This document shows positions 33,997 through 43,231 of a stretch of 64,000 nt of DNA, in pieces. How positions within the stretch are numbered: position 1 is the stretch's first letter; every line of letters starts with the position of its first letter. This DNA is from Actinomycetes bacterium. GTDB lineage: Bacteria > Actinomycetota > Acidimicrobiia > Acidimicrobiales > Palsa-688. The notes beneath the pieces are model-generated. The model was given only the letters and a program-made list of their open reading frames with translations, was not told the DNA's origin and did not search any database. The position numbers were made by a program, and so were the translations under genes. The stretch is taken from the NCBI GenBank assembly GCA_021808665.1, contig JAKBBA010000001.1, positions 124,001 to 188,000 on the forward strand, in the 5' to 3' direction.

Positions 33997-34731
33997 TCAG
34001 GAAACACCCGCCGCTTTGTAGCGAAGCAGAAGTGCTCCATCACCTTCGCATACTGCCTGAAGCGACAAAGCCACGGGAGCTGAAGCTGAGCCGTTGGCGA
34101 ACCCGAGTCGACCGCCTCCCGCCAGCACCGGAGAAACAGTGACACACAGCTCATCCACGAGACCTGCCCCAAGGAGCGCACCGAACAAGGTCGGACCGCC
34201 CTCACAGAGGATCCTGCCTAGTCCCCGAGCTCGCAGATCGGCGATCACAGCTGGCAGATCGATCTCCTTCTCGCCGGCAGCCACCACCTCGGCGACTCGT
34301 GACAGATCTCCTCGGCGGGATGCCTGACCCTCGGTGGTATAGACAATCACCTTGCCCTCAGAGTCAAACAGCGGTGAAGACGCGTCGAATGCTCCACTCC
34401 CCGAGACGACGGCTAGGCGCGGGACGCCGGTCTGACCGCGCGCTTCACGCCTTGAACGCCTGTCGGCATTCAGCGTCACAGGTCCGTAGTTCTCGGCGCG
34501 GACGGTGCCTGCTCCGACCAAGACGACGTCTGCTGCGGCGCGCATAGCCGCGAACGCCTCGCGGTCGGCGGGAACCCCGAGCGGGCCGCTCAGCCCATCG
34601 ACCTCGACGGCCCCGTCGAGGGAGGTGACCAGATTCAACCTCAAGTGAACGTCGCTCGGATGGCGGTAGAAAACTTCAACACTCTCAGGGGTAGCCAGGA
34701 AGCCTGTGCTGGGAAGAAGCTGCTGAATCAC
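33997..34731 (-). CDS. RibD C-terminal/dihydrofolate-reductase-like pyrimidine reductase
   Basis: 244 residues matching the reductase domain of RibD: LRLNLVTSLDGAVEVDGLSGPLG at the N-terminal strand, ADVVLVGAGTVRAENYGP for nucleotide binding, and GRILCEGGPTLFGALLGAGLVDELCVTVSPVLAGGG near the end. It uses NADPH to reduce a pyrimidine, perhaps in riboflavin/F420 supply or another deazaflavin-linked step. No deaminase domain is fused. It sits upstream of rnhB on the same strand and is divergent from the F420 gene cofC. Confidence 0.88.
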   Translation of the reverse strand: MIQQLLPSTGFLATPESVEVFYRHPSDVHLRLNLVTSLDGAVEVDGLSGPLGVPADREAFAAMRAAADVVLVGAGTVRAENYGPVTLNADRRSRREARGQTGVPRLAVVSGSGAFDASSPLFDSEGKVIVYTTEGQASRRGDLSRVAEVVAAGEKEIDLPAVIADLRARGLGRILCEGGPTLFGALLGAGLVDELCVTVSPVLAGGGRLGFANGSASAPVALSLQAVCEGDGALLLRYKAAGVS

Positions 34732-34917
34732 CTAGAGGACGCCTTGGAATCCACTGGCAACGACATTACGAGCACGATATCAACACTAGACCACTCCCCC
34801 TCGGCGGGCCTGCCTGCCGCCGCAAGAGTTGACACGATCGTGACAGAACCCGACCGCCCGGACCTAGCCCACCCGCCGTGGATGTTGTGGGGGATCACAG
34901 TTCCCTATCATGGGGAT

Positions 34918-35502
34918 ATGAGTACCTCGGCCGTGCCCCGCCTCACGGGAGACGCCGTGCTCATCCCTGTCAAGGCGTTCGATCGGGCCAAACTCAGACT
35001 GGCATCCGCTCTTACGCCCCTTGAACGCAGGCGACTCGCTAAGGAGATGGCCGAGCGTGTGGTGCGATCCGCTGCGAAGCTCACGGTTGCGGTGGTCTGC
35101 GACGACGAGGAGGTCGCAGCTTGGGCTTCTGGACTCGGAGCGGTCGTTTTGTGGGAACCCGGACGTGGCCTCAACGGCGCCGTCCAGTTCGGCTTCGAAC
35201 ACTTGCGTTCCCAGGGCGTGGCTACAGTTGCTGTCGTGGCTAGCGATCTACCTCTGGCGGACGACATCGGATGGGTAACCCGATTCCGGGGCATAACCCT
35301 CGTGCCAGACCGTCGAGAAGACGGGACGAACGTCATATCGGTTCCGCCGGGTGTAGCTTTCCGCTTCTCCTACGGGCCGCAGTCGTTCATGCGACACAAA
35401 AGTGAAGCCTTGAGAGCGAACGCGGCCCTCAGAGTCGTTCATGACTCGCCGCTCGCCTGGGACGTAGACGTCCCCGACGACCTCGGAGTACTGACCCGAT
35501 GA
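34918..35502 (+). CDS. cofC: 2-phospho-L-lactate/phosphoenolpyruvate guanylyltransferase (F420 biosynthesis)
   Basis: Activates the three-carbon acid with GTP for coenzyme F420 assembly (CofC/FbiD). Visible features are VLIPVKAFDRAKLRLASALTPLERRRLAKEMAERV, the PEP/phospholactate-guanylyltransferase signature, ASDLPLAD for metal binding and EDGTNVISVPPG. ATG 34918 follows a gap of 186 bases from the divergent reductase; the longer frame from 34645 has no similarity. It overlaps the PIG-L gene by ATGA. It shows that the host makes F420, though the other cof/fbi genes are not in the window. Confidence 0.88.
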   Translation: MSTSAVPRLTGDAVLIPVKAFDRAKLRLASALTPLERRRLAKEMAERVVRSAAKLTVAVVCDDEEVAAWASGLGAVVLWEPGRGLNGAVQFGFEHLRSQGVATVAVVASDLPLADDIGWVTRFRGITLVPDRREDGTNVISVPPGVAFRFSYGPQSFMRHKSEALRANAALRVVHDSPLAWDVDVPDDLGVLTR

Positions 35503-36260
35503 GCGATCCGAATTCCCACGGTCATTTCGCCGGCGCTCCAAGTGTGGACATCGACGTCCCTGACAGCGCGCTCGCCATAGGAGCGCATCCCGACGACATA
35601 GAGTTCGGCTGCGGAGGAACCCTCGCCAAGTGGGCTTCAGCGGGCTGTCGTATCTACCATTTCGTATGCACTGACGGCTCGAAGGGAACCTGGGACCCAC
35701 TTCGCGACCGGCAAGATCTCATCGCTGAGCGCCGAGAAGAGCAGATCGCGGCTTCCAGGATTCTCGGTGGCGAGGGTCGGGTTACCTTCGGAGAGTGGGT
35801 CGACGGCGAGCTTCAGTGCTCCTTGTTGGAGCGCAGCGTCGTCGCCAGGGAGATTCGTGCGGTTAGGCCTCAAGTGGTCCTCGCCCACGACCCTTGGAAG
35901 CGCTACCGCCTACACCCCGATCACCGCAATGCGGGATTCCTTGCCACCGACGGGATCGTCGCCGCGCGAGACCCGCTCTTCTTCCCCGAGCATGGTCTGT
36001 CGCCGCATAGACCGACCAAGTTGTTCCTCTGGGAAGCGGACACTCCCGATCACCTCGAGACGATCGACGACGTCGAGGGAGTGAAGCTGCAAGCACTGCT
36101 GGCTCACCGAAGCCAGTTCCGCTCGACGATGGGCATCGACGGCGCTGACGACGCGACCGTGGACCACTTCGCCGAGCGGATGCGCACCCGCCATGCCGAA
36201 ATTGGGGAGCCATTCGGTCTCCCAGCTGCCGAGACTTTCAAGTTAATAGACCGGCTATGA
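35499..36260 (+). CDS. PIG-L/LmbE-family zinc deacetylase
   Basis: A 253-residue N-acetylglucosaminyl-type deacetylase fold, related to MshB and Mca. It has the zinc motif GAHPDDIEFGCGG (His30, Asp32-Asp33) and the partner HPDH in YRLHPDHRN. The VCTDGSKGTWDP and EEQIAASRILGG segments suit the bacillithiol/GlcNAc deacetylase branch rather than Mca. The substrate is unresolved. Coupling to cofC by a 4-base overlap is notable, because both are linked to small-molecule cofactor pathways. Confidence 0.88.
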   Translation: MSDPNSHGHFAGAPSVDIDVPDSALAIGAHPDDIEFGCGGTLAKWASAGCRIYHFVCTDGSKGTWDPLRDRQDLIAERREEQIAASRILGGEGRVTFGEWVDGELQCSLLERSVVAREIRAVRPQVVLAHDPWKRYRLHPDHRNAGFLATDGIVAARDPLFFPEHGLSPHRPTKLFLWEADTPDHLETIDDVEGVKLQALLAHRSQFRSTMGIDGADDATVDHFAERMRTRHAEIGEPFGLPAAETFKLIDRL

Positions 36261-36417
36261 ACCGCTCCGGCGGATCACCCGATGCTAGATACCGGGGATC
36301 CGTCGGAGAATGCTGAGCTTGGGGACAAATAAACTCGCCTTTGCGACGAGAAGGCGGTCTAACGCCTGGCGTCTCTTGCTCTACCCCACTTTCCTGCTCG
36401 GGAAGGCCCTCGGGTCT

Positions 36418-36882
36418 TCAGCGCTTCTTGGCAGGCTTGGCTGCCTTCGCTGGAGTGGCAGGCTTCGTGGCGGCCTTCGCCGGACGGGCGGCTTTCGCCG
36501 GGGCAGCGGCCTTGGCAGCCACCGCTTTCGATGACGCCGCAGCCTTCGACGCTGTCGACCGGCCGCCCGAGGGGGCTGCAGCCTTCTTCGCTGCAGCAGA
36601 CCTGGCCTTGGTATTGAGTGCCACCTTGAAAGCTGAAGCCGGCTTGAACGCCACCGACTTCGACGCAGGGACCTTCACCGTAGCTTGAGTTTGCGGGTTG
36701 CGCGCCAAGCGCGGGCCGCGAGCCCTGGGATCGAACGAGCCGAATCCGAAGATCGATACGCGGTTACCAGCTTTCACCTCAGCGATAATGGCAGCCGTGA
36801 CAGCCTCGACGGCCGCCTCCGACTGCTTCTTGTCCAGTCCCGTCGAGGCCTGAACTGCCTGGGCCAGCTCTGTTCTGTTCAC
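36418..36882 (-). CDS. HU-type DNA-binding protein with Ala/Lys-rich histone-H1-like tail
   Basis: Residues 1-90 are HU (MNRTELAQAVQASTGLDKKQSEAAV; GNRVSIFGFGSFDPRARGPRLARNPQT); the DNA-binding arm is followed by a tail of about 60 residues made of AAK, AAP and KAA repeats. This is the HupB layout of actinobacteria, where the tail compacts DNA and can be acetylated. The start has an ideal helix-1 Met. It is divergent from the GH63-like gene and convergent with the PIG-L gene. Confidence 0.93.
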   Translation of the reverse strand: MNRTELAQAVQASTGLDKKQSEAAVEAVTAAIIAEVKAGNRVSIFGFGSFDPRARGPRLARNPQTQATVKVPASKSVAFKPASAFKVALNTKARSAAAKKAAAPSGGRSTASKAAASSKAVAAKAAAPAKAARPAKAATKPATPAKAAKPAKKR

Positions 36883-36990
36883 TGCTACCTCCAGATAGGT
36901 GGGGAAGTTTCCCAGATATACAAGAGGTTTTCCGGGCCCAGGTCAAGTATTTACCCGTCCGGGCAAGGAAAAAGTGCCTACATTGGCACG

Positions 36991-39651
36991 ATGGAGACCG
37001 AACACGAGCGGTTGCGACAGGCAAATCTTGGGGAATTGCCCTGGAGGCGCTGGGGCCCTTACCTATCCGAACGGGCGTGGGGGACCGTCCGCGAGGACTA
37101 CTCGGCCGACGGGGATGCCTGGTCGTACCTGCCTTTCGAACAGGCCCCGTCGAAAGCGTTCCGCTGGAACGAAGACGGAATGGCCGGTATCTGCGACGAC
37201 GAACAGAACCTGTGCCTCGCTTTGTCGCTATGGAACGGCAAAGACCCGATCCTAAAGGAACGCCCGTTCGGCTTGACGAGCGAACAAGGCAACCACGGCG
37301 AAGACGTTAAGGATTACTGGTGGTATCTCGACGCGACGCCCACCTCGTCGTGGCTGCGCTGGCGCTACCACTATCCCCAAGCCGAGTTCCCCTACGACCA
37401 ACTACTCGAAGTGAACAGGTCGCGGACCCGTCACGACCCCGAATACGAGCTCCTAGACACTGGGATCTTCGACGAGGATCGCTTCTGGATTGTCGAGTGC
37501 ACATGGGCGAAGGCGGGCCCCGAGGACATCCTGTGGAAGATCACCGCCCGCAACGCAGGACCCGATCCTGCGGTCATCGACGTTCTCCCAACCGTCTGGT
37601 TCCGCAACACCTGGTCTTGGACCGCTCAGACCAACAAACCCGAACTGTCCCTGAGAGGATCAAGAATCCTAGCTACACATCCGACGCTCGGGGAGTGGCA
37701 ACTAGCGTGGGACCACGGCTCTCCTGCACTGTTTTGTGACAACGAGACAAACACAACGAAGCTCTACAACTCTGCCGGCCCAGCCTGGCCCAAAGACGGG
37801 ATCGCAGAGCACGTCCTCCGGGAAAGTCCCACCGTCAATCCACAAAACCGGGGAACGAAGGCCTCCATTCACCACCACTTCGAAGTTCCACCCGGAGCGA
37901 CGGTCGAAGCCCGGCTGCGCTTCTGGAGGACCGGCGAGGGAGCCCGCCCAGCCCCAAGCGCGCAAGAGGGCGACCTCAACTTGTATTTCGACTCAGTCAT
38001 GGCAGCCAGAAAGTCCGAAGCTGATGCCTTCTACGCGGGCATGCTCCCCTCCGATGCCACGGACGAGGAGAGGATGGTGGCTCGCCAGGCCGGCGCCGGG
38101 ATGTTGTGGTCCAAACAGTTCTTCCACTTCGACGTCGAGAAGTGGCTCAAGGGGGACCCAGCGGAGCCACCTCCGCCGCCCGGTCGGGGCGAGATCCGAA
38201 ACGGCGACTGGACGCACCTTAACAATCGTGACGTTATATCCATGCCGGACCCTTGGGAGTACCCCTGGTACGCGTCGTGGGACCTGGCGTTCCACTGCGT
38301 CGCACTCGCCCACCTCGACGCCGAGTTCGCAAAGCGCCAGCTGATACTGCTGTGCCGGGAATGGTACATGCACCCGAATGGCCAGCTGCCGGCATACGAA
38401 TGGAACTTCGGTGACGTGAACCCACCCGTTCAGGCCTGGGCCGCTCTGCGCGTTGCGGAGATAGACGCTCAGGCACGCGCCGCCCGCAAAGAGGACCCCT
38501 CGATCGACCACCAGTTCCTGGAACGAGTGTTCCACAAGCTGCTTCTCAACTTCACCTGGTGGGTCAACCGCAAAGACTCTTCCGGCAACAACGTCTTCGA
38601 AGGAGGCTTCCTCGGCCTAGACAATATCGGCCTGTTCGACAGGTCAAAGCCGCTTCCAGTTCCCGGACGCACCGAGCAGTCCGACGGCACTGCGTGGATG
38701 GCCATGTTCTGTTTGAACATGCTGGAGATAGCCATGGTTTTGGCTGTTGCCGACCCGGTCTACGAGGACGTGGCTACCAAGTTCTTCGAACATTTCACCT
38801 ACATAGCCCATGCGATGGAGACCCAAGGCCTCTGGGACGACCAGGACGGCTTCTTCTACGACGTGCTCAGTCTCGACAGTGGGGACACGATACCTGTGCG
38901 GGTCCGTTCTATGGTCGGCGTCGTCGCTCTGTTCGCAGTGACTGTCCTAGAGCCTTCACACCTCGAGGCCCTACCCTCATTCGCGAGACGCCTGGAGTGG
39001 TTCCTCGCGAACAAACCTGACTACGCCGAGCATGTGTCGCACATATCCGTCAAGGGGTCCGGAGATCGCATGCTGCTCTCGGTCGTCGACCGCCAGAGTC
39101 TCGTAAAGGTCCTTTCGAGGGTGCTCGACCGCAGCGAACTCCTTTCCGACCACGGAGTCCGGTCTGTTTCGAGGTTCCACTTGGACCATCCGTTCCAGAT
39201 CAGGATCGGAGGCACTGAAGCCACGGTCGACTATGAGCCCGGAGAGTCCACCACAGGTCTCTTCGGCGGAAACTCCAACTGGCGAGGACCCGTGTGGTTC
39301 CCGCTCAACTACTTGCTCGTAGAGTCACTCGATCGTTACGACACCTACTTCGGCGACAGCCTAAGCCTTGAGCACCCGACAGGATCGGGCTCGGAGGCTT
39401 CGCTACACGAGGTCGCCGACGACCTGTCGCGCCGGCTCGTATCCATCTTCCTGCGCGGCCCCGACGGGCGAAGGCCTGTGTTCGGCCAGTACGAGAAGCT
39501 CCAAAATGATCCCGCGTGGAGCGACATGATCCTCTTCCACGAGTACTTCCACGGTGACACTGGCGCAGGCCTGGGGGCCTCGCACCAGACCGGCTGGACA
39601 GGACTCGTTTTGGACCTTCTAGCCGATCGCAAGCTCGGCGGCCGAGACTAG
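36991..39651 (+). CDS. GH63-like (MGH1-type) glucosidase/mannosylglycerate-hydrolase-family enzyme
   Basis: 886 residues. The N-terminal beta domain has WGPYLSERAWGTVREDYSADGDAWSYLPFE, common to this group. The (alpha/alpha)6 catalytic domain follows, with PDPWEYPWYASWDLAFH and LPAYEWNFGDVNPPVQAWAALR motifs resembling GH63 alpha-glucosidases and mannosylglycerate hydrolases. The last part is GNSNWRGPVWFPLNYLLVESL and HEYFHGDTGAGLGASHQTGWTGLV. A signal peptide is absent, so it probably acts in the cytosol on an oligosaccharide, glucosylglycerate or similar compatible solute. ATG 36991 is preferred over frames upstream that overlap hupB. Confidence 0.8.
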   Translation: METEHERLRQANLGELPWRRWGPYLSERAWGTVREDYSADGDAWSYLPFEQAPSKAFRWNEDGMAGICDDEQNLCLALSLWNGKDPILKERPFGLTSEQGNHGEDVKDYWWYLDATPTSSWLRWRYHYPQAEFPYDQLLEVNRSRTRHDPEYELLDTGIFDEDRFWIVECTWAKAGPEDILWKITARNAGPDPAVIDVLPTVWFRNTWSWTAQTNKPELSLRGSRILATHPTLGEWQLAWDHGSPALFCDNETNTTKLYNSAGPAWPKDGIAEHVLRESPTVNPQNRGTKASIHHHFEVPPGATVEARLRFWRTGEGARPAPSAQEGDLNLYFDSVMAARKSEADAFYAGMLPSDATDEERMVARQAGAGMLWSKQFFHFDVEKWLKGDPAEPPPPPGRGEIRNGDWTHLNNRDVISMPDPWEYPWYASWDLAFHCVALAHLDAEFAKRQLILLCREWYMHPNGQLPAYEWNFGDVNPPVQAWAALRVAEIDAQARAARKEDPSIDHQFLERVFHKLLLNFTWWVNRKDSSGNNVFEGGFLGLDNIGLFDRSKPLPVPGRTEQSDGTAWMAMFCLNMLEIAMVLAVADPVYEDVATKFFEHFTYIAHAMETQGLWDDQDGFFYDVLSLDSGDTIPVRVRSMVGVVALFAVTVLEPSHLEALPSFARRLEWFLANKPDYAEHVSHISVKGSGDRMLLSVVDRQSLVKVLSRVLDRSELLSDHGVRSVSRFHLDHPFQIRIGGTEATVDYEPGESTTGLFGGNSNWRGPVWFPLNYLLVESLDRYDTYFGDSLSLEHPTGSGSEASLHEVADDLSRRLVSIFLRGPDGRRPVFGQYEKLQNDPAWSDMILFHEYFHGDTGAGLGASHQTGWTGLVLDLLADRKLGGRD

Positions 39652-39714
39652 CGGACTGGACATCCGACCTGGCGTACCCCCAACCAACCGGCACAGCCGC
39701 TAGCCTGGAAACCC

Positions 39715-41592
39715 GTGCGCAGGATAAAACGAGCCAAGTCGCTCACCGGCGCCTGTAGAGACACCACCGCTCGGGATGCCCGCGTGCTGATCATCTCGGC
39801 GAGCATGGGGGCCGGCCATGACGGAGCGGCGCGCAACATCGCCAAGCAACTTCGCTTGGAGGGTCACGACGCCGTCGTCGAGGACTTTCTGACGAGCGCT
39901 CCCCTTCACATAGGCGCAGCCCTGCGATCCGGATACGAGTTCGAACTTAGGCACGTCCCGTCGGCTTACGAGGCCTCGTACCGTATGTGGTACAAAGTCC
40001 CCTGGCTCAGAGGTCTTGTCGGATTCCTGGTGACCCTCCTCACCCGGAGGCGAGTACTGCGCTGGGTGTCCCGCTTCGAAGCCACGACGGTCGTCTCCAC
40101 TTATCCGCTTGCGACACTTTGCCTTGGTCGGCTGCGGAGGAAGGGGATCCTCGACGTTCCGGTAGTGAACTTCATAACCGATTTTGGAGTTCACCCGCTG
40201 TGGGTCCACCCCGGCGTGGATGTCAACCTCGCTATGCACGACGAGTGCGCTGCTGAGGCGACCCGGCTCTCGGGTCGCCCGAGCGTAGCGTGCGGGCCAG
40301 CTACACCTGAGCGCTTCGCCTCGTCACGCCTTCCTCCACGAGCCGACGCTAGGCGACTGGTCGGCCTAGACGACTCGAAGCGCACAGTCTTGGTGGTAGC
40401 CGGGTCGTGGGGTGTAGGTAGCGTTGTCGAAACCTGGGCGGAGATCACCTCCGACAGTCGCTTCTCGACGGTGGTTGTCTGCGGGCGGGACGAGAAGCTG
40501 AAAGAGCGCATCACTCGCTTGGTGGATCTGAAAGGAACCGGATGCAAAGTCCTCGGCTGGACAGACGACATGCCGACCCTGATGGCAGCTTGCGACGTCT
40601 TGGTGGAGAACGCCGGAGGCCTCACCTCCTTCGAAGCCTTACGGGCAGGGCTGCCGGTGGTCAGCTACCAGCCGATCGCCGGGCACGGCCGCCACAACAC
40701 CCAGCGCATGCACGACGCAGGCGTCAGCACGCTTGCCGGGAACGTCACCTCCCTCCACCGTGCGCTGGCCGAGCTGAGCTTCGAAGGCCTTGCGCGCCGC
40801 ACGCAAGTTACGGCGGGACGGGCAATCTTCAAAGCCGATCCCGTCGAGGCGATACTCGCCGCCGACAGAGCGCCAGCCTACCGGCCGGTGAAGGTCCGCA
40901 AGGCCAAGCGGGCGGTACGCGTAGCCATGGCCGGGTTGGTCACTGCGGCCCTCGGATGGGCGGGACTCACCTCCGGCGTCGCAATGGCCACAGAGGAGGG
41001 CGCCGGAGTCCTGCAACCTCCACCTGGACCTCTCACAGTCGACTACATGGGGGTTCGCCTGAGCACCCCTGAAGCAGCTGACCCTCAGATCGCCGCGGAC
41101 CTTTTCTCCTTGGACGCTACCGCTGTGGTCGACGAGGCGACAGCGGTTCAAGCAGCCCGGCAACTCAGACGGATCGTGGCAGAAGGGCTGAGCGTGGATG
41201 ACGGAGGCGCAAGCAGCGCCGGCTCCTATGGCCCGGTAAACCCCGGGACGCTCAGCGAAGGAGCTCCTTGGCAGGAGGCCTCGGCCGATGCCCGAGCGGC
41301 AGCAGCGATATCTCACGTTGTCGGCCAAACAGTCACCCAGAGCGTCCCAGACCGGGGGCTCAACGCGTGGGATCTCACACAGTCAGACGCCAACCACCTC
41401 AAGCTCGTCGTAGCGAACCGCGTTCTCCGGCCCGGCCCTCAGGATGCGACGATCAAGCTCGCACCCCGGCAGGTCTACCTAGTCGACGGCCTCGACTCTA
41501 CCCCCCAGCAGCTCGACGCGTACCTCCGCCAGTTGCTCGCTCAGATGAGAGCACAGGCAATCCTGCCGGCACCACTCAGCAGTCTCGCATGA
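39715..41592 (+). CDS. MGDG-synthase/MurG-like glycosyltransferase with transmembrane helix and exported C-terminal domain
   Basis: 625 residues. The first 390 are a GT-B enzyme: SASMGAGHDGAARNIAKQL is the MGDG-synthase-type N-terminal loop, VVNFITDFGVHPLW and WTDDMPTLMAACDVLVENAGGLTSFEALRAGLPVVSYQP are the donor-site signature. A single helix follows (about 402-425, RVAMAGLVTAALGWAGLTSGVAMA), then about 200 residues of unknown type, Gly/Ala/Asp-rich, predicted outside. It likely attaches sugar to a membrane lipid. The stop overlaps the NodB gene (ATGA), pointing to a coupled glycan-deacetylation step. Confidence 0.8.
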   Translation: MRRIKRAKSLTGACRDTTARDARVLIISASMGAGHDGAARNIAKQLRLEGHDAVVEDFLTSAPLHIGAALRSGYEFELRHVPSAYEASYRMWYKVPWLRGLVGFLVTLLTRRRVLRWVSRFEATTVVSTYPLATLCLGRLRRKGILDVPVVNFITDFGVHPLWVHPGVDVNLAMHDECAAEATRLSGRPSVACGPATPERFASSRLPPRADARRLVGLDDSKRTVLVVAGSWGVGSVVETWAEITSDSRFSTVVVCGRDEKLKERITRLVDLKGTGCKVLGWTDDMPTLMAACDVLVENAGGLTSFEALRAGLPVVSYQPIAGHGRHNTQRMHDAGVSTLAGNVTSLHRALAELSFEGLARRTQVTAGRAIFKADPVEAILAADRAPAYRPVKVRKAKRAVRVAMAGLVTAALGWAGLTSGVAMATEEGAGVLQPPPGPLTVDYMGVRLSTPEAADPQIAADLFSLDATAVVDEATAVQAARQLRRIVAEGLSVDDGGASSAGSYGPVNPGTLSEGAPWQEASADARAAAAISHVVGQTVTQSVPDRGLNAWDLTQSDANHLKLVVANRVLRPGPQDATIKLAPRQVYLVDGLDSTPQQLDAYLRQLLAQMRAQAILPAPLSSLA

Positions 41593-42308
41593 GCCCCGGT
41601 GGCGTCGCTCGCGGCGCAGCGCTGGCGATAGGAGCCGCTACGGCGGCCCACCTGGCGCCAGGCGTCGTCGCATGGAGAAGAGGGCGCTGCGCAGTGCTGC
41701 CGCGCCTTGCAGGGGTCGGCCGTCTCGACCACGTAGCCTTGACCTTCGACGACGGTCCTCATCCTGTGTCCACCCCACTCGTGCTCGACGCCTTAGAGCG
41801 CCTCGGATGGCACGCTACTTTTTTCTGTCTGGGATCCGAGGCGCGCCGCCACCCCGGCACCCTTCGCGAGATAGCTCGACGCGGTCACGAGCTCGCAGTC
41901 CACGGCGAGACCCACAGGAGTCACCTGCTGCGTAGCGCCTTTGACGTATCGCGGGATGTGATCTCGGCTCGCGACTCGATCGAGGAGCTCTCGGGCCAGT
42001 CACCTAGATGGTTCCGTCCGCCATATGGGACTGTGGCAGCCTCTACCTTGGTGGGTGTGCGCCGCAGTGGCCTACAGCTCGTCTTGTGGTCGGCGTGGGG
42101 ACGCGATTGGAGAGCTGGCCAGACCGGTAGAAGCGTCGCCGACGAGGTGGACCGGACCTCGACGGGAGGGGACACGGTACTGCTCCACGACTCCGATATC
42201 ACCTCCTCCGAGCGAAGCTGGGAAGCAACCGTTGCGAGCCTTGATATCTTGGCCCGACGATGGGAAGCCCGCGACCTGGTGGTCGGCCCTCTGCGCGAGC
42301 ACTTCTAA
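41589..42308 (+). CDS. NodB-type polysaccharide deacetylase
   Basis: 239 residues: a hydrophobic N-terminal segment (about 8-28) that could be a signal anchor, then the NodB fold. Motif 1 is TFDDGPH (Asp54-Asp55), motif 2 HGETH (His105, His109), then RPPYG and a late LLHDSD. Zinc-dependent de-N-acetylation of an extracellular glycan is expected. The ATGA overlap with the glycosyltransferase suggests both act on the same surface polymer or lipid-linked saccharide. The frame upstream to 41268 lies inside the GT gene. Confidence 0.9.
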   Translation: MSPGGVARGAALAIGAATAAHLAPGVVAWRRGRCAVLPRLAGVGRLDHVALTFDDGPHPVSTPLVLDALERLGWHATFFCLGSEARRHPGTLREIARRGHELAVHGETHRSHLLRSAFDVSRDVISARDSIEELSGQSPRWFRPPYGTVAASTLVGVRRSGLQLVLWSAWGRDWRAGQTGRSVADEVDRTSTGGDTVLLHDSDITSSERSWEATVASLDILARRWEARDLVVGPLREHF

Positions 42309-42364
42309 AGCCGGGTACCGAGACGCGACTTTCAGCCAGAACACAAAGCCCACGACTAGGGCGT

Positions 42365-43231
42365 ATGGAAGTGACTGGCGCTCTAGCTGTTGCGATAACT
42401 GCGGCGTTACTGTCTGCGTGCACCACAAGCCTCGGGCCAACGGTTAAAGCAGCCCCGGTGCTCGACGTAGCCACAGGCGCCTATCCCGTCGCTGAAGCGG
42501 TCAGCTTGATAGGCGGTTCGAAGGTGTCTGTAGACGACGTCGTACCGTCTGGAGAAGACCCGTTAACCTACCAGCCAGGTCCCTCTCAGCGAGAGGCGAT
42601 AGACAGGGCCGGCCTTGTGATTGCCGTGGGAGGGAACTTCCTGCCGGCGACTGACACGTACCCTACCGTTAAGGGAAAGTCCTTGACGATGCTGACGGCA
42701 CTCCCCACGACCGACCCGTACTTCTGGCTTGACCCTGCTTTGATGAACAAGGCGGTAACGGTCATCGTCAAGGCCATGGACGCCGCCGACCCACAAGCTG
42801 CCCCGCTGTTCAACGAGAACTCCGTCTCGTTGAATGCCGAAATATCTTCGCTCGACAGCGACTTCACGCGAATCCTATCGGCGTGCCCGGGGAAGCTGCT
42901 CGTCGGTCCGGATACGGCGTTCTCCTCCATGGCAACCGAGTATGGACTTCGATCGCAGGTGGTAGCCCCAGACCCGGACAGAAGCCAAATCGACGCTCTG
43001 GTCAGCGCTGTCCACGACTCGGGACCCGCAGCAATCTACAGCGAACCATGGGTGACCGACGCCGGCGTTAGCGCAGTGGCTACCGTCGCCCACGTGTCGC
43101 TTCACTCCTTGGACACGCTCGTGGGGCCCCCTGCCGGGGGATGGCCGAGCGGGGCTACGTATTTCGCCTTGATGGAGCAGGACCTGGGAACGCTGAGCTC
43201 CGCCCTAGGATGCAACAACAACGAGCAATGA
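42365..43231 (+). CDS. ZnuA-like substrate-binding lipoprotein lacking the metal histidines
   Basis: 288 residues with a lipobox (LLSAC, Cys19) and the cluster A-I binding-protein layout: DDVVPSGEDPLTYQPGPSQ, RAGLVIAVGGNFLP, TDPYFWLDP and TAFSSMATEYGL. In ZnuA/MntA-type proteins these contain three metal His. Here DPHTYEP reads DPLTYQP (Leu67), DPHxW reads DPYFW (Tyr119) and the HDAF position is Asp183 (DTAF). Glu227 in IYSEP remains. It may bind something else or be structural. No permease or ATPase is adjacent. The next gene starts inside its stop (ATGA). Confidence 0.78.
   Translation: MEVTGALAVAITAALLSACTTSLGPTVKAAPVLDVATGAYPVAEAVSLIGGSKVSVDDVVPSGEDPLTYQPGPSQREAIDRAGLVIAVGGNFLPATDTYPTVKGKSLTMLTALPTTDPYFWLDPALMNKAVTVIVKAMDAADPQAAPLFNENSVSLNAEISSLDSDFTRILSACPGKLLVGPDTAFSSMATEYGLRSQVVAPDPDRSQIDALVSAVHDSGPAAIYSEPWVTDAGVSAVATVAHVSLHSLDTLVGPPAGGWPSGATYFALMEQDLGTLSSALGCNNNEQ

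Noticed and set aside
34645..34917. In-frame extension upstream of cofC
   Set aside because: Residues before ATG 34918 show no family similarity and overlap the divergent reductase gene.
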